From Burkholderia sp. BCC1644 (GTDB lineage: Bacteria > Pseudomonadota > Gammaproteobacteria > Burkholderiales > Burkholderiaceae), in assembly GCF_902833225.1 (NCBI RefSeq), contig NZ_CADFEI010000005.1, positions 248,001 through 312,000 of the forward strand: DNA of 64,000 bases, read 5' to 3'. Shown piece by piece: positions 25,694 to 36,159 of the stretch (the first letter of the stretch is position 1; every line of letters begins with the position of its first letter). A model generated the notes under the pieces. It searched no databases, had not been told where the DNA came from, and saw nothing but the letters and a program-made list of their open reading frames with translations. The translations under genes and the position numbers were made by a program.

Positions 25694-25713
25694 GGGCGGC
25701 GCGTACGCCGCCC
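25694..25713. terminator. Hairpin between convergent cls and gpx genes
   Basis: GGGCGGCG, loop CGTA, CGCCGCCC form an 8-bp perfect stem in the 33-base gap. There is no T-run on either side, so termination is plausible but not certain. Confidence 0.4.
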
Positions 25714-25720
25714 GCCGCCC

Positions 25721-26200
25721 TCACAGCAGCTTGTCGATATCGGCGGCGATTTCGTCGGGCTTGGTCGACGGCGCGTAGCGCTTGACGATGCGGCCGTCGC
25801 GATCGACCAGGAATTTCGTGAAATTCCACTTGATCGCCTTGAGGCCGAGAATGCCGGGCGCCTCGTCGGTCAGGTAGCGGTACAGCGGATGCGCATGATC
25901 GCCCTTCACGTCGATCTTCGCGAACATCGGGAACGTGACGCCGTAGTTGCGCTCGCAGAATGCGCCAATCTGCGCGGCGTCGCCCGGCTCCTGCTTGCCG
26001 AACTGGTTGCACGGGAAACCGAGCACGAAGAAGCCGCGCGCCGCGTACTGGTCGTACAGCTTCTGCAGGCCCGCGTATTGCGGCGTGAAGCCACACTCGC
26101 TCGCGGTGTTGACGATCAGCAGCACCTTGCCGCGATACGCGTCGAGCGGGGCCGGCGCGCCGGCGAGCGTCTCTGCGCTGAACGAATACAGGGTGGACAT
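25721..26200 (-). CDS. Glutathione peroxidase (cysteine type)
   Basis: A 159-residue thiol peroxidase reducing hydroperoxides with glutathione or thioredoxin. The redox Cys is C36 in [12 protein letters not shown], in the place of selenocysteine in animal enzymes. The other members of the active-site tetrad are visible: Gln66 in [13 protein letters not shown] and Trp125-Asn126 in KWNFTKFLV. It is cytoplasmic, with no signal peptide, and resembles BtuE/Gpx of bacteria. Confidence 0.95.
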   Translation of the reverse strand: MSTLYSFSAETLAGAPAPLDAYRGKVLLIVNTASECGFTPQYAGLQKLYDQYAARGFFVLGFPCNQFGKQEPGDAAQIGAFCERNYGVTFPMFAKIDVKGDHAHPLYRYLTDEAPGILGLKAIKWNFTKFLVDRDGRIVKRYAPSTKPDEIAADIDKLL

Positions 26201-26336
26201 CGGGCACTCCTTTTACGAAACCGGATCGACGTGGAGTCTAGGCGAAATTGCGCCGTTGCGGCATCCGCCGAGCGGCCGATGCCCGGCGCAACCTGCTCGC
26301 AGTCTAGAATAGCGGTTTTGGCCAGTCATTTCCGCC

Positions 26337-28268
26337 GTGATCCGTTTCAATCAGTTCAGCCTTGCGCGCGGCACCAAGCCGCTGTTCGAGTCGACGTCCT
26401 TCGTACTCAATCCCGGCGAGAAAGCCGGCCTGATCGGCGCGAACGGCGCCGGCAAGTCGACGCTGTTCTCGGTCCTGCGCGGCGAGCTGCACTCGGACGG
26501 CGGCGATTTCGCGATGCCGCCGTCGTGGCGGATCGCCCATGTGTCGCAGGAAACGCCCGCCGTCGACCGCTCGGCGCTCGACTACACGCTCGACGGCGAC
26601 GCCGCGCTGCGCGAAATCGAAGCGCGCATCGCCGCCGCGTCCGCCGCGCATGACGGCGCCGCCGAAGCCGACGCGCACGCCGCGTTCGCCGACGCCGACG
26701 GCTACACCGCACCGGCCCGCGCCGAAGCGCTGCTGCTCGGCCTCGGCTTCACGCTCGCGCAGACGCGCGAATCCGTCTCGAGCTTCTCCGGCGGCTGGCG
26801 CATGCGCCTGAACCTCGCGCAGGCGCTGATGTGCCGTTCCGACCTGCTGCTGCTCGACGAACCGACGAACCACCTCGACCTCGACGCGATCGTCTGGCTC
26901 GAAGACTGGCTGCACCGCTACCCCGGCACGCTCGTCGTGATTTCGCACGACCGCGAATTCCTCGATTCGATCTGCAACGTCACGCTGCACCTGGAAAACC
27001 GCCAGGTGAAACGCTACGGCGGCAACTACTCGCAGTTCGAAGTGCTGCGCGCGCAGCAACTGGCGCTGCAGCAAAACGCCTACGAAAAGCAGCAGAAGAC
27101 GATCGAGCACCTGCAGAGCTTCGTCGACCGCTTCAAGGCCAAGGCGACCAAGGCCAAGCAGGCGCAGAGCCGGATGAAGGCGCTCGAGAAGATGGAGCTG
27201 ATCGCGCCCGCGCACATCGCGTCGCCGTTCACGTTCGAATTCCGCACGCCCGACGCCGCGCCGAACCCGATGATGGTGATGGAAGACGTCCGCTGCGGCT
27301 ACCATGCAGACGGCGGCGCGGAAATCCCGATCGTCGAGCGCGTCGCGCTGTCGATCCAGAACGGCCAGCGCATCGGCCTGCTCGGCGCGAACGGCCAGGG
27401 CAAGTCGACGCTGATCAAGACGCTGGCCGGCACGCTCGCGCCGCTGTCGGGCCACGTCCGCGACGGCAAGGGTTTGACGATCGGCTATTTCGCGCAGCAC
27501 CAGCTCGAAACGCTGCGTGAAGACGATTCGCCGCTCGCGCATCTGGCGCGGCTCGCACCCGATACACGCGAGCAGGAGCTGCGTGACTTCCTCGGCGGCT
27601 TCAATTTCTCGGGCGACATGGCGACGAGCCCGGTCGGCCCGTTCTCGGGCGGTGAAAAAGCGCGCCTCGCGCTTGCGCTGATCATCTGGCAGAAGCCGAA
27701 CCTGCTCCTGCTCGACGAACCGACGAACCACCTCGACCTCGAAACGCGCCACGCGCTGACGATGGCGCTCGCGCAGTTCGAAGGCACGCTGATCCTCGTG
27801 TCGCACGACCGCCACCTGCTGCGCGCGACGACCGATCAGTTCATGCTGGTCGCGAAGCACCGGCTGCAACCGTTCGACGGCGACCTCGACGACTACCGCG
27901 ACTGGCTGCTGCAGCACGCGGCCGAGCAGCGCGCGGCCGCGAAGGCCGACAGCGCGGCTTCGCCCGGCGCCGGCGCCGCGGCCAACCGCAAGGATCAGAA
28001 GCGGCAGGCCGCCGAGGAACGGCAACGTCTGTCGGTACTGAAAAAGCCACTGCAGACGCGCATCACGAAGCTCGAAAAGGAAATGGAGACGCTGCACACG
28101 GAGAAGGCGCGCCTCGACGCGTTCGTCGCCGATCCGGCGAGCTACGAAGCCGAGCGCAAGACCGAGCTGACCGACGCGATCCGCAAGCTCGGCGACGTCA
28201 ACACGCGCCTCGAGACGGTCGAGGCCGACTGGCTCGCCGCGCAGGAAGAACTCGAGCAGATCGGCTGA
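26337..28268 (+). CDS. yheS: ABC-F family ATP-binding protein, YheS type
   Basis: A 643-residue soluble protein with two ABC domains and no membrane segments. The first domain has GANGAGKST, SFSGGWRMRLNLAQAL and LLLLDEPTNHLDLD. An ABC-F linker follows (KAKATKAKQAQSRMKALEKM, near residues 265-285). The second domain has GANGQGKST and FSGGEKARLALAL. A charged C-terminal coiled coil spans about 560-643. ABC-F proteins act on the ribosome E site; the match is to YheS rather than EttA or Uup. Translation starts at a GTG (26337), the family start. Confidence 0.93.
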   Translation: MIRFNQFSLARGTKPLFESTSFVLNPGEKAGLIGANGAGKSTLFSVLRGELHSDGGDFAMPPSWRIAHVSQETPAVDRSALDYTLDGDAALREIEARIAAASAAHDGAAEADAHAAFADADGYTAPARAEALLLGLGFTLAQTRESVSSFSGGWRMRLNLAQALMCRSDLLLLDEPTNHLDLDAIVWLEDWLHRYPGTLVVISHDREFLDSICNVTLHLENRQVKRYGGNYSQFEVLRAQQLALQQNAYEKQQKTIEHLQSFVDRFKAKATKAKQAQSRMKALEKMELIAPAHIASPFTFEFRTPDAAPNPMMVMEDVRCGYHADGGAEIPIVERVALSIQNGQRIGLLGANGQGKSTLIKTLAGTLAPLSGHVRDGKGLTIGYFAQHQLETLREDDSPLAHLARLAPDTREQELRDFLGGFNFSGDMATSPVGPFSGGEKARLALALIIWQKPNLLLLDEPTNHLDLETRHALTMALAQFEGTLILVSHDRHLLRATTDQFMLVAKHRLQPFDGDLDDYRDWLLQHAAEQRAAAKADSAASPGAGAAANRKDQKRQAAEERQRLSVLKKPLQTRITKLEKEMETLHTEKARLDAFVADPASYEAERKTELTDAIRKLGDVNTRLETVEADWLAAQEELEQIG

Positions 28269-28356
28269 GGCTGAACGCAGCGGCCGATACGCGCACGGCG
28301 TGCCGGCTGCCGCAGGTGATCGACACCGCACCGGGCCTGGTCCGGGCCCGGATACG

Positions 28357-28386
28357 ACAAGGCCGGGCGCACTGGCCCGGCCTGTT
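28357..28386 (+). terminator. Possible terminator after yheS
   Basis: ACAAGGCCGGGC and GCCCGGCCTGTT form a long GC stem with a short loop, about 90 bases past yheS and 40 bases from the end of the convergent small gene. Only TGTTG follows the stem. Confidence 0.4.
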
Positions 28387-28427
28387 GATTGAATTGCCGC
28401 TGCTCGGCCGTTCGCCGCACCACCGGC

Positions 28428-28694
28428 TCAGCGCCGCGGCAGCGTATCGCGCGGCATCTGCTCGTCGTCGCCCATCAGGTGCCGGCGCCCTTCGGTCGGC
28501 CGCCGGATCGCATCAGCGACTTCCGCTTCCGTCACGTCCTCGGACACGACCTTGCGCGCGAGGCGTCCTTCGTCGTCGATCCATTCGACGATCCGGCATC
28601 CGCCGCCCCACGGCTGGCGAATCGGCTCCGACACGCGGCAGCCGCGCAGGTTGTAAAGGCGTCCGCCCGGCGCTTCCCCATACGATTTCAACAT
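28428..28694 (-). CDS. Small conserved hypothetical protein, probably DUF2866
   Basis: An 88-residue soluble protein with no signal or membrane segment. It starts MLKSYGEAPGGRLYNLRGCR, contains QPWGGGCRIVEWIDDEGRLA, and ends in a charged tail. The ATG at 28694 is chosen because AAGGGA lies a few bases upstream (GAAGGGAACCT-ATG); a longer frame to 28724 lacks one. I associate the sequence with DUF2866, a short family known mainly from Burkholderia, but from memory only. Function unknown. It lies downstream of alr-radA on the same strand. Confidence 0.7.
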   Translation of the reverse strand: MLKSYGEAPGGRLYNLRGCRVSEPIRQPWGGGCRIVEWIDDEGRLARKVVSEDVTEAEVADAIRRPTEGRRHLMGDDEQMPRDTLPRR

Positions 28695-28840
28695 AGGTTC
28701 CCTTCGCATTGCGCGGTTCGACATTCCGGCAAAGGATAGGGAAAAGCAATGTCCGGCGGGTTACAGAAGCCTACATATTCTTTACAGGGAATTACGCGCC
28801 AGATCGCCGGCGGGCCCGGCCCGCGTGCCTGTGCGGCCAA

Positions 28841-30217
28841 TCACTCGAGATCGCGCACGCGGTCGATCGCGTGCTCGAGCCGATCGACGGCCATCACGTT
28901 CAGTCCTTCGATCGGCTGCTTCGGCGCATTCGCCTTCGGAATCAGCGCGGACGTGAAACCGAGCTTCGCGGCCTCGCGCAGCCGCTCCTGCCCGCGCGGC
29001 GACGGCCGGATCTCGCCGGCCAGCCCCACTTCGCCGAACACGATCAGCCCCTTCGGCAGCGCCTTGTTGCGCATCGACGAATGGATCGCGAGCAGCACCG
29101 CGAGGTCGGCGGCCGGCTCGGTGATCTTCACGCCGCCCACCGCGTTGAGGAACACGTCCTGGTCGAAGCACGCGATGCCCGCATGACGGTGCAGCACCGC
29201 GAGCAGCATCGCGAGCCGGTTCTGTTCGAGGCCGACTGCGAGCCGGCGCGGGTTCGGCACGTGCGCGGTGTCGACGAGCGCCTGGACTTCGACGAGCAGC
29301 GGCCGTGTGCCCTCCTGTGTAACGAGCACGCATGAGCCGGGCACGACCTGCTCGTGCTGCGACAGGAACAGTGCGGACGGATTCGCGACGCCGCGCAGCC
29401 CGCGCTCCGTCATTGCGAACACGCCGAGTTCGTTGACCGCGCCGAAGCGGTTCTTGAACGCGCGCACGAGCCGGAACGACGAATGCGTGTCGCCTTCGAA
29501 GTACAGCACCGTGTCGACGATGTGCTCGAGCACGCGCGGGCCGGCCAGATTGCCTTCCTTCGTCACGTGCCCGACCATGATGATCGCGGTGCCCGACTGT
29601 TTCGCGATGCGCGTGAGCTGCGCCGCGCATTCGCGCACCTGCGCGACCGAGCCCGGCGCCGACGTGAGCGCTTCCGAATAGACGGTCTGGATCGAGTCGA
29701 TCACGGCCACATCCGGCCGTTCCGTGTCGATCGCGGCCTGGATCTTCTCGAGCTGGATCTCGGCGAGCAGCTTCAGTTCGTCCGCCGGCGCACCGCCGTC
29801 GAGCAGCGCAAGCCGTTGCGCGCGCAACGCGATCTGCGCGGCCGATTCCTCGCCGCTGATATAGAGCGCGCGCCGCTCGCTCGCGATGTCTGCAAGCGAC
29901 TGCAGCAGCAGCGTCGACTTGCCGATGCCCGGATCGCCGCCGATCAGCACGACGCCGCCCGGGACCAGCCCGCCGCCGAGCACGCGGTCGAATTCGCCGA
30001 TGCCGGTCGAGAAGCGCGGCACGTCGGCCGCTTCGATGTCGACGAGACGCTGCACGGGCGCACGCTTCGCGAGCGACTGGAAACGATGGGCAGCCGGCGC
30101 TTCGGCGACCGATTCGACCAGCGTGTTCCACGCCTGGCACGACGGGCACTGGCCCTGCCACTTCGGGGTCTGTCCGCCGCACTCGCTGCAGACATAAACG
30201 GTTTTCTGTTTGGCCAC
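28841..30217 (-). CDS. radA: DNA repair protein RadA (Sms)
   Basis: A 458-residue RecA-like ATPase and helicase that helps branch migration during recombination. The N-terminal zinc finger has Cys10, Cys13, Cys24 and Cys27 (CSECG then CPSC). Walker A is GGDPGIGKST (K100), the RadA-specific FKNRFGAVNELG motif is present, and the C-terminal domain is Lon-protease-like. I chose the GTG at 30217, since family members begin at this zinc finger. It starts 11 bases after alr, so the two are likely co-transcribed. Confidence 0.96.
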   Translation of the reverse strand: MAKQKTVYVCSECGGQTPKWQGQCPSCQAWNTLVESVAEAPAAHRFQSLAKRAPVQRLVDIEAADVPRFSTGIGEFDRVLGGGLVPGGVVLIGGDPGIGKSTLLLQSLADIASERRALYISGEESAAQIALRAQRLALLDGGAPADELKLLAEIQLEKIQAAIDTERPDVAVIDSIQTVYSEALTSAPGSVAQVRECAAQLTRIAKQSGTAIIMVGHVTKEGNLAGPRVLEHIVDTVLYFEGDTHSSFRLVRAFKNRFGAVNELGVFAMTERGLRGVANPSALFLSQHEQVVPGSCVLVTQEGTRPLLVEVQALVDTAHVPNPRRLAVGLEQNRLAMLLAVLHRHAGIACFDQDVFLNAVGGVKITEPAADLAVLLAIHSSMRNKALPKGLIVFGEVGLAGEIRPSPRGQERLREAAKLGFTSALIPKANAPKQPIEGLNVMAVDRLEHAIDRVRDLE

Positions 30218-30228
30218 GCGCGACGCCC

Positions 30229-31299
30229 TTATTCCGCTCGCACGGGCACGCGGCCGGCGACCGCGCACATCAGCTCGTAACCGATCGTCCCGCAATGGCG
30301 CGCGACGTCGTCGATCGACAGCGCGTTGCCCCACAGCTCGACGCGCGCACCGACACCGGCCTGCGGGCACGGGGTCAGGTCGACGGTAATCATGTCCATC
30401 GACACGCGGCCGACGATCCGCGTACGGATGCCGTCGACGATCACCGGCGTGCCTTCGGGCGCGACGCGCGGATAGCCGTCCGCGTAGCCGCACGCGACGA
30501 CACCGATCCGCATCTGCGCCTGCGCGGAGAACGTCGAGCCATAGCCGATCGCCTGGCCCTTCGCGATCGTCTGCACGGCGATCAGCTCGGACGCGAGCGT
30601 CATCGCGGGCTTCAGCCCGGTGTCGGCGATATCGGCCGACAGCCCGGACGGCGACGCGCCGTACAGCACGATGCCCGGCCGCACCCAGTCGAAGTGCGTA
30701 TCCGGATGCCACAGCACGGCCGCCGAATTCGCAAGGCTGCGCGCGCCGGCGATGCTTTCCGCGCCGCGCTCGAAGGTCGCGAGCTGCTCGGCGACGCCAC
30801 GCTCGTTGTCCGCATCCGAAAAATGGGTCATCAACGTGATCTGGCCGATGCCGGGGCACGCGCGGGCGCGTTCCCACGCCGCCCGGTATTTTTCCGGCAC
30901 GTAGCCGAGCCGGTTCATCCCGCTGTTCATCTTGAGTTGCACGTTGACGGGCTTCGACAGCCGCGCCGTTTCCAGCATCCGCATCTGCTCGTCGTTGTGG
31001 ACCGTCGTCGTCAGGCTGTAACGGTCGATCACGTCGATGTCGGTCGACCGGAAGAAGCCTTCGAGCAGCAGGATCGGGCCGGCCCAGCCGAGCTCGCGCA
31101 GCTTCACGGCCTCGTCGAGGTCGAGCAGGCCGAAGCCGTCGGTGCCGCGCAGGCCCGGAAACGCACGGGCGAGACCATGGCCGTACGCGTTGGCCTTGAC
31201 GACCGCCCAGACCTTGGACGGGCCGGCAAATCGGCGGACGACGGAGAGATTGTTCGCGAGAGCGGCGGTGTGGATGGTGGCGGAGATCGGGCGCGGCAT
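30229..31299 (-). CDS. alr: Alanine racemase
   Basis: A 356-residue PLP enzyme making D-alanine for peptidoglycan. The PLP Lys is K35 in [11 protein letters not shown]. The catalytic Tyr is in [11 protein letters not shown] in the C-terminal half, and the CGYADGYPR and [13 protein letters not shown] signatures are intact. It is divergent from the lysophospholipid transporter and leads the alr-radA pair. Confidence 0.96.
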   Translation of the reverse strand: MPRPISATIHTAALANNLSVVRRFAGPSKVWAVVKANAYGHGLARAFPGLRGTDGFGLLDLDEAVKLRELGWAGPILLLEGFFRSTDIDVIDRYSLTTTVHNDEQMRMLETARLSKPVNVQLKMNSGMNRLGYVPEKYRAAWERARACPGIGQITLMTHFSDADNERGVAEQLATFERGAESIAGARSLANSAAVLWHPDTHFDWVRPGIVLYGASPSGLSADIADTGLKPAMTLASELIAVQTIAKGQAIGYGSTFSAQAQMRIGVVACGYADGYPRVAPEGTPVIVDGIRTRIVGRVSMDMITVDLTPCPQAGVGARVELWGNALSIDDVARHCGTIGYELMCAVAGRVPVRAE

Positions 31300-31517
31300 G
31301 GGAAATTTTCGTAAAGACGCTTGCGAATCATCAGCTTACCGCGCCTTTTGAGCACCGAAGCCGACAATTTGCGGAACGATCGGGGAATCTTGCTAGTCCG
31401 AATTGGCGTATTTTCATGTTATAAAGCCGTGCGCACAACCCATTTCGAACGGAATAAGCCGATCGCATACCAGGCGGCCTACGCGGCCCTGCCGCAGCGA
31501 CGAAAGCATCGCATCAG

Positions 31518-32825
31518 ATGAAAAAAGGTTTTTACACCATCATGGCCGCGCAGTTTTTCTCGTCGCTGGCCGACAATGCGCTCCTCATCGCCGCCATCGC
31601 CCTGCTGAAAGATCTCCACGCCCCCAACTGGATGACACCGCTGCTGAAGCTGTTCTTCGTGTTGTCGTACGTGGTGCTGGCGGCGTATGTCGGTGCGTTC
31701 GCGGATTCGCGTCCGAAAGGCCGCGTGATGTTCATCACCAACTCGATCAAGGTGGTCGGTTGCATGATCATGCTGTTCGGCGCCCATCCGCTGATCGCGT
31801 ACGGGATCGTCGGCTTCGGTGCTGCGGCCTACTCGCCCGCCAAATACGGGATTCTCACCGAGCTGCTGCCGGCCGACCGGCTGGTCGCCGCGAACGGCTG
31901 GATCGAAGGCACGACCGTCAGCTCGATCATCCTCGGCACCGTGCTCGGCGGCGCACTGATCAGCCCGCACATCGCATCACACGTGATCGCGCACACGCCC
32001 AGCTGGATCAGCACGCCCGCCGAAGCGGCGATGGCGATCATCATGGCGATCTACGTGATTGCCGCGCTGTTCAACCTGCGCATTCCCGATACGGGCGCCC
32101 GCTACCCGAAGCAGGAGCGCGGCCCGGTCAAGCTCCTCACGGATTTCGCCGACTGCTTCATGGTGCTGTGGCGTGACAAGCTCGGCCAGATCTCGCTGGC
32201 CGTCACGACGCTGTTCTGGGGTGCCGGCGCGACGCTGCAGTTCATCGTGCTGAAGTGGGCCGAGGTGTCGCTCGGCATGTCGCTGTCGGAAGGCGCGATC
32301 CTGCAGGCCGTGGTCGCGGTCGGCGTCGCCGCCGGTGCGATCGCCGCCGCCGCGCGCATCCCGCTGAAGAAGTCGCTGTCCGTGCTGCCCGTCGGCATCA
32401 TCATGGGTATCGCGGTGATGCTGATGGCGTTCTACACGCGCGACCTGTTCCCGCCGCACTGGGCCGTGCACTTCGGCCACCTGCGCATGCCCGTCTACCT
32501 GATCATCGCGTACATCTTCCTGATGTGCGTCGGCGCGCTGTCGGGCTACTTCGTCGTGCCGATGAACGCGCTGCTGCAGCATCGCGGCCATGTGCTGCTG
32601 TCGGCCGGCCACTCGATCGCGGTGCAGAACTTCAACGAGAACCTGTCGGTGCTCGTGATGCTGTGCCTGTACGCGGTGCTCGTGTGGCTCGACGTGCCGG
32701 TCGGCGTCGTGATCGTGCTGTTCGGCACGTTCGTCTGCCTGACGATGTGGCTCGTGATGCGCCGTCATCAGGCGAACCAGCGGCAGTTCGACTCGGTCGC
32801 GCTGATCGGCGAATCGCGGCACTGA
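31518..32825 (+). CDS. lplT: Lysophospholipid transporter LplT
   Basis: A 435-residue major facilitator protein with about 12 hydrophobic helices, starting [20 protein letters not shown]. The LplT-type motifs [20 protein letters not shown] and [16 protein letters not shown] are clear. LplT flips lysophosphatidylethanolamine inward for re-acylation by Aas. In E. coli lplT is next to aas; here no acyltransferase adjoins it, so the partner enzyme must be elsewhere. Confidence 0.93.
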   Translation: MKKGFYTIMAAQFFSSLADNALLIAAIALLKDLHAPNWMTPLLKLFFVLSYVVLAAYVGAFADSRPKGRVMFITNSIKVVGCMIMLFGAHPLIAYGIVGFGAAAYSPAKYGILTELLPADRLVAANGWIEGTTVSSIILGTVLGGALISPHIASHVIAHTPSWISTPAEAAMAIIMAIYVIAALFNLRIPDTGARYPKQERGPVKLLTDFADCFMVLWRDKLGQISLAVTTLFWGAGATLQFIVLKWAEVSLGMSLSEGAILQAVVAVGVAAGAIAAAARIPLKKSLSVLPVGIIMGIAVMLMAFYTRDLFPPHWAVHFGHLRMPVYLIIAYIFLMCVGALSGYFVVPMNALLQHRGHVLLSAGHSIAVQNFNENLSVLVMLCLYAVLVWLDVPVGVVIVLFGTFVCLTMWLVMRRHQANQRQFDSVALIGESRH

Positions 32826-32852
32826 CGCTACACTCTCCGTTTCCGTCTGCCG

Positions 32853-32874
32853 GCGCCGGTCTTCGAACCGGCGC
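32853..32874 (+). other. Hairpin between lplT and thiD
   Basis: GCGCCGGT (32853-32860) and ACCGGCGC (32867-32874) form an 8-bp stem with the loop CTTCGA in the 58-base gap. No T-run follows, so a pause or processing site is as likely as a terminator. Confidence 0.35.
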
Positions 32875-32883
32875 GTTGCCCTC

Positions 32884-33693
32884 ATGACGCACCCGATACC
32901 CAACATCCTGACGATCGCCGGCTCCGATTCGGGCGGCGGCGCAGGCATCCAGGCCGACCTGAAGACCTTTTCCGCGCTCGGCGCGTACGGCGCCAGCGTG
33001 ATCACCGCGCTGACCGCGCAGAACACGCGCGGCGTGACGGGCGTGCATGCGCCGGACGCCGCATTCGTGACCGCGCAGCTCGACGCGGTGTTCGACGACA
33101 TCCGCATCGATGCGGTCAAGATCGGCATGCTCGCGAACGCGGCGATCGTCCACGCGGTCGCCGACGCGCTGCGGCGTTACGCGCCGCGCTTCGTCGTGCT
33201 CGACACGGTGATGATCTCGAAGAGCTCGCACGCACTGCTCGCGCCCGACGCGGTCGATGCGCTGCGCGACACACTGCTGCCGCTCGCGACGGTCGTCACG
33301 CCGAACCTGCCCGAAGCGGCCGCGCTGCTGGACGATGCGCCCGCCAACACCGAGGACGACATGGTCCGGCAAGGCCAGGCGTTGCTGCGGACGGGCGCGC
33401 GTGCGGTGCTGATGAAAGGCGGCCACTTGCCCGATGCGTCCGCCAGCCCCGACTGGCTCGTCGAAGCGGCACGCACCGTGCGGCTCGACGGTGCGCGCGT
33501 GCCGGTCAGCAATACGCACGGCACTGGCTGCACGCTGTCGTCGGCGATCGCCGCCCTGCTGCCGCAGCAGCCCGACCTCGAAAGCGCGGTGCGGGAAGCC
33601 AAGACCTACCTGACCGGCGCGATCGCCGCGAGCGGCCACCTCGACGTCGGCCACGGCGTCGGCCCCGTCCATCACTTCCATCGCTGGTGGTAA
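32884..33693 (+). CDS. thiD: Hydroxymethylpyrimidine / phosphomethylpyrimidine kinase
   Basis: A 269-residue ribokinase-fold enzyme that phosphorylates HMP and HMP-P for thiamine synthesis. The N-terminal [20 protein letters not shown] and [14 protein letters not shown] blocks, VLMKGGH in the middle, and the anion-hole [12 protein letters not shown] near residue 217 are diagnostic. It has the single-domain form with no ThiE fusion. It converges on the DUF1853 gene with an 18-base gap. Confidence 0.95.
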   Translation: MTHPIPNILTIAGSDSGGGAGIQADLKTFSALGAYGASVITALTAQNTRGVTGVHAPDAAFVTAQLDAVFDDIRIDAVKIGMLANAAIVHAVADALRRYAPRFVVLDTVMISKSSHALLAPDAVDALRDTLLPLATVVTPNLPEAAALLDDAPANTEDDMVRQGQALLRTGARAVLMKGGHLPDASASPDWLVEAARTVRLDGARVPVSNTHGTGCTLSSAIAALLPQQPDLESAVREAKTYLTGAIAASGHLDVGHGVGPVHHFHRWW

Positions 33694-33711
33694 GCGCCCG
33701 CTGACGCGGTG

Positions 33712-34677
33712 TCAGTGATCCTGCGCGGCGAACGCCTGCGCGCGTGCCGGCCAGTCATCGGGCACGACGAAGCCGCGCGCCCGTTCGCGCCACGTGCCGT
33801 CGCTGCCCTGTTCATGGATGCCGATCAGCGCAGGCGCCTCGCGCGTCGTCAACACGGGCGGCAGTTCCAGCGCAGCCCCCAGCGGTTCGGGTTCGAAGCC
33901 GGCGTCGGCGGCGACCCGCCGCGGCGCGAGCCACGCCAGCCGCGGCAACACGCTCCACGCAAGACCGGCATGCTGCGCGGCCGCCCACGCCGGCCACTGC
34001 GCGTGCGTCAGCCAGAATCCGTGGGGATGATCCGACGCGATTTCGACTGACACCGGCGGCAACGGCGCGCCGTGCGGATAGAACAACCAGCCCTTGATGA
34101 ACATCTGCGCGTCGGAAGGTGCGCCATAGCCGAGCCGCGCAAAGCCGTCGTGTTCGCCGAGCCGCAACTGGTGATCGAGCAGCCGGCTGCGCTTGCGGTC
34201 GAACCGGTCGACGAGATTGGGGCCGACGAAGTCGGCGAGCGTCGCGCCGTCGTGCACCGGTGCGCATAGATAGCACTTCACCGCGAGTTCCCAGTGCAGG
34301 CGCTGCCCGTCCGGCGCATCGACGAGGAAATCGACTTCGCCGAGCGTCCGGCCGTTGCTGCGCAGCGGGAGATTGGCCGCGACGAGCCGCAGCGACGGGC
34401 CGTGCGTGAGGAAATATTCGAGCAGGCATTCCGCGTAGCGACCAAGCCGGGTCGGCCGGAACCCGTCGAGCGCGCGATGCAGCGGCTCGGGCTGCGCATC
34501 GAGCGCGGCGAGCCACGCCTCGACGGCCGACCGTCCGGCCGCATCCGGCCACGGTCGCGCAAGCGGCGCGCCCGGCACCGCGGTCAGCAGGCTCGGGCTG
34601 GCCAGCAGCCAGCCCAGATCGCGCACCGCGGTGTCGCGCAGCGTATCGACGAATGCGTACGCCGCGCCGGTCGTCAT
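33712..34677 (-). CDS. DUF1853 family protein
   Basis: A 321-residue soluble protein of unknown function. Recognisable blocks are RLGRYAECLLEYFL, GEVDFLVDAPDGQRLHWELA and KCYLCAP. The pattern of Glu/Asp followed by a hydrophobic strand and Glu-x-Lys (VDFLVD...WELAVK) recalls PD-(D/E)xK nuclease cores, so a nuclease fold is possible, though I cannot show it. Its ATG overlaps the preceding uracil-DNA glycosylase stop by 4 bases, which ties it to a DNA repair gene. It is last in the tsaB-rimI-udg operon. Confidence 0.8.
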   Translation of the reverse strand: MTTGAAYAFVDTLRDTAVRDLGWLLASPSLLTAVPGAPLARPWPDAAGRSAVEAWLAALDAQPEPLHRALDGFRPTRLGRYAECLLEYFLTHGPSLRLVAANLPLRSNGRTLGEVDFLVDAPDGQRLHWELAVKCYLCAPVHDGATLADFVGPNLVDRFDRKRSRLLDHQLRLGEHDGFARLGYGAPSDAQMFIKGWLFYPHGAPLPPVSVEIASDHPHGFWLTHAQWPAWAAAQHAGLAWSVLPRLAWLAPRRVAADAGFEPEPLGAALELPPVLTTREAPALIGIHEQGSDGTWRERARGFVVPDDWPARAQAFAAQDH

Positions 34678-35672
34678 TGCCCGGCCGGCCCGCTCGTGTC
34701 GGCGCCCTCTGCGCGCTGGAACGTGTCGCGCGCCAGGCACAGGTCGGCCCACGCCTTCGACTTGTCCTGCAGGCTGCGCAACAGGTACGCCGGGTGATAG
34801 GTGACGATCACCGGCACGCCTTCGTACGCATGCACGCGGCCGCGCAGCGACGCGATGCTCGCGTCCGTCTTCAGCAGCGTCTGCGCGGCGAAACGGCCGA
34901 GCGCGACGATCAGCTTCGGCTTCACGAGCGCGACCTGGCGCTGCAGATAAGGCTCGCAGCTCGCGACCTCGTCCGGCTCCGGGTTGCGGTTGCCGGGCGG
35001 GCGGCACTTGATCACGTTCGCGATGTACACGTTGTCGCCGCGCTTGAGCGACAGCGACTGCAGCATGTTGTCGAGCAGCTTGCCGGCCTGGCCGACGAAC
35101 GGCTCGCCCTGCTTGTCCTCGTTTTCGCCCGGCGCTTCGCCGATCAGCATCCAGTCGGCTTCGCGGTCGCCGACGCCGAACACGGTGTTGGTCCGCTTCT
35201 CGCACAGCCGGCACAGCGTGCAGTCGGACACGCGCGCGGCCAGCGCATCCCAATCGAGCAAGGCAACCGGCGTGCCGGCGGGGCGCGATTCGGCGGCCGG
35301 CACGGGCACGGGATCGCCCGGCGGCGCCGCGTCGAACCACGCGAAGTCGTCGGCGCCGGCAGGCGGCGCGTCGTCCAACGGCGGCATCGTGTCGGCCGAG
35401 GCAACCGGCGCGGGCGCGCGATCGCGCTCGACGACCCGGCGCGCCTGCGCAGCATCGGCGGCACGCACCTCCGCCGCCGGCGTGTCGTCCTGCACCGGCT
35501 TGCGTGCCGGGCGCGCCTGTCGATCGTCCACGCCGGCAGCGGCGCCGTCCGCCGCACCGGCTTGCGTCACGACGGGCGCTTCGGCTGCCGCGCCTTCATC
35601 CGCGCGCTGCCCGCGCCGTACCCAGATCTGCGCGAGGCCCAGTTCCTCGAGCGCCGCTTCAGCCCACGCCAT
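34674..35672 (-). CDS. Uracil-DNA glycosylase, family 4 (Fe-S)
   Basis: A 332-residue enzyme. The catalytic half (about 140-332) has the four Fe-S cluster Cys of family 4 (C151 and C154 in [13 protein letters not shown]223 in [13 protein letters not shown]239). It also has [20 protein letters not shown] with the active-site acidic region, and the C-terminal [10 protein letters not shown]. Residues 22-138 are a low-complexity Ala/Pro/Asp-rich extension absent from archaeal family-4 enzymes of about 200 residues. The first 20 residues ([15 protein letters not shown]) look structured. It overlaps rimI by 14 bases and the DUF1853 gene by 4. Confidence 0.93.
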   Translation of the reverse strand: MAWAEAALEELGLAQIWVRRGQRADEGAAAEAPVVTQAGAADGAAAGVDDRQARPARKPVQDDTPAAEVRAADAAQARRVVERDRAPAPVASADTMPPLDDAPPAGADDFAWFDAAPPGDPVPVPAAESRPAGTPVALLDWDALAARVSDCTLCRLCEKRTNTVFGVGDREADWMLIGEAPGENEDKQGEPFVGQAGKLLDNMLQSLSLKRGDNVYIANVIKCRPPGNRNPEPDEVASCEPYLQRQVALVKPKLIVALGRFAAQTLLKTDASIASLRGRVHAYEGVPVIVTYHPAYLLRSLQDKSKAWADLCLARDTFQRAEGADTSGPAGQ

Positions 35673-36159
35673 GCGCGTCTCCCTCGTCCTTGTTCAGCGT
35701 CAGACGCATCACGATCGCGTCCTCCCGGCTGCGATGCTTCGCCGGATAGTAGTTCTTGCGGCGGCCGATCGTCACGAAGCCGAACCGCTCGTACAGCTGG
35801 ATCGCGCGCGGATTGGACGGCCGTACCTCGAGCAGCACGCCGTCGAGCCGCTCCGCGCGCGAAATGCGCACGGCCTCGCGCAGCAGCGCAAGGCCCGCGC
35901 CCGCGTGCTGCGCGGCCGGTGCGACGCACAGGTTCAGCAGGTGCATCTCGTCGACCACCGGCATCAGCACGCAATAGCCGACGAGCGACCCCGTCACGTG
36001 CCGCAGGCACACACCCAGATAACCGTTGCGCAACGAATCCTCGAAGTTGCCGCGGCTCCACGGGAATTCGTACGCGACATGCTCGATCGCGACGACCTCG
36101 TCGAGATCGGCGTCCGTCATCGGCGCCAGATAGCGGTCGCTCAGCAAGACACCCGTCAT
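35659..36159 (-). CDS. rimI: Ribosomal protein S18 alanine N-acetyltransferase
   Basis: A 166-residue GNAT enzyme that acetylates the N-terminal Ala of S18. Conserved features are [19 protein letters not shown] near residue 30, the acetyl-CoA loop (here [19 protein letters not shown], replacing the usual QxxGxG/A), and [19 protein letters not shown] with the catalytic Tyr. It overlaps tsaB by 4 bases (ATGA). The tsaB-rimI pair is widely conserved. Confidence 0.93.
   Translation of the reverse strand: MTGVLLSDRYLAPMTDADLDEVVAIEHVAYEFPWSRGNFEDSLRNGYLGVCLRHVTGSLVGYCVLMPVVDEMHLLNLCVAPAAQHAGAGLALLREAVRISRAERLDGVLLEVRPSNPRAIQLYERFGFVTIGRRKNYYPAKHRSREDAIVMRLTLNKDEGDAHGVG

Noticed and set aside
25721..26200. 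Possible selenocysteine in glutathione peroxidase
   Set aside because: The active-site codon is a normal Cys codon and no in-frame TGA is needed.
31300..31517. Promoter for lplT at the TTATAAAG near 31420
   Set aside because: No -35 hexamer stands at a workable distance, so I did not place a promoter.
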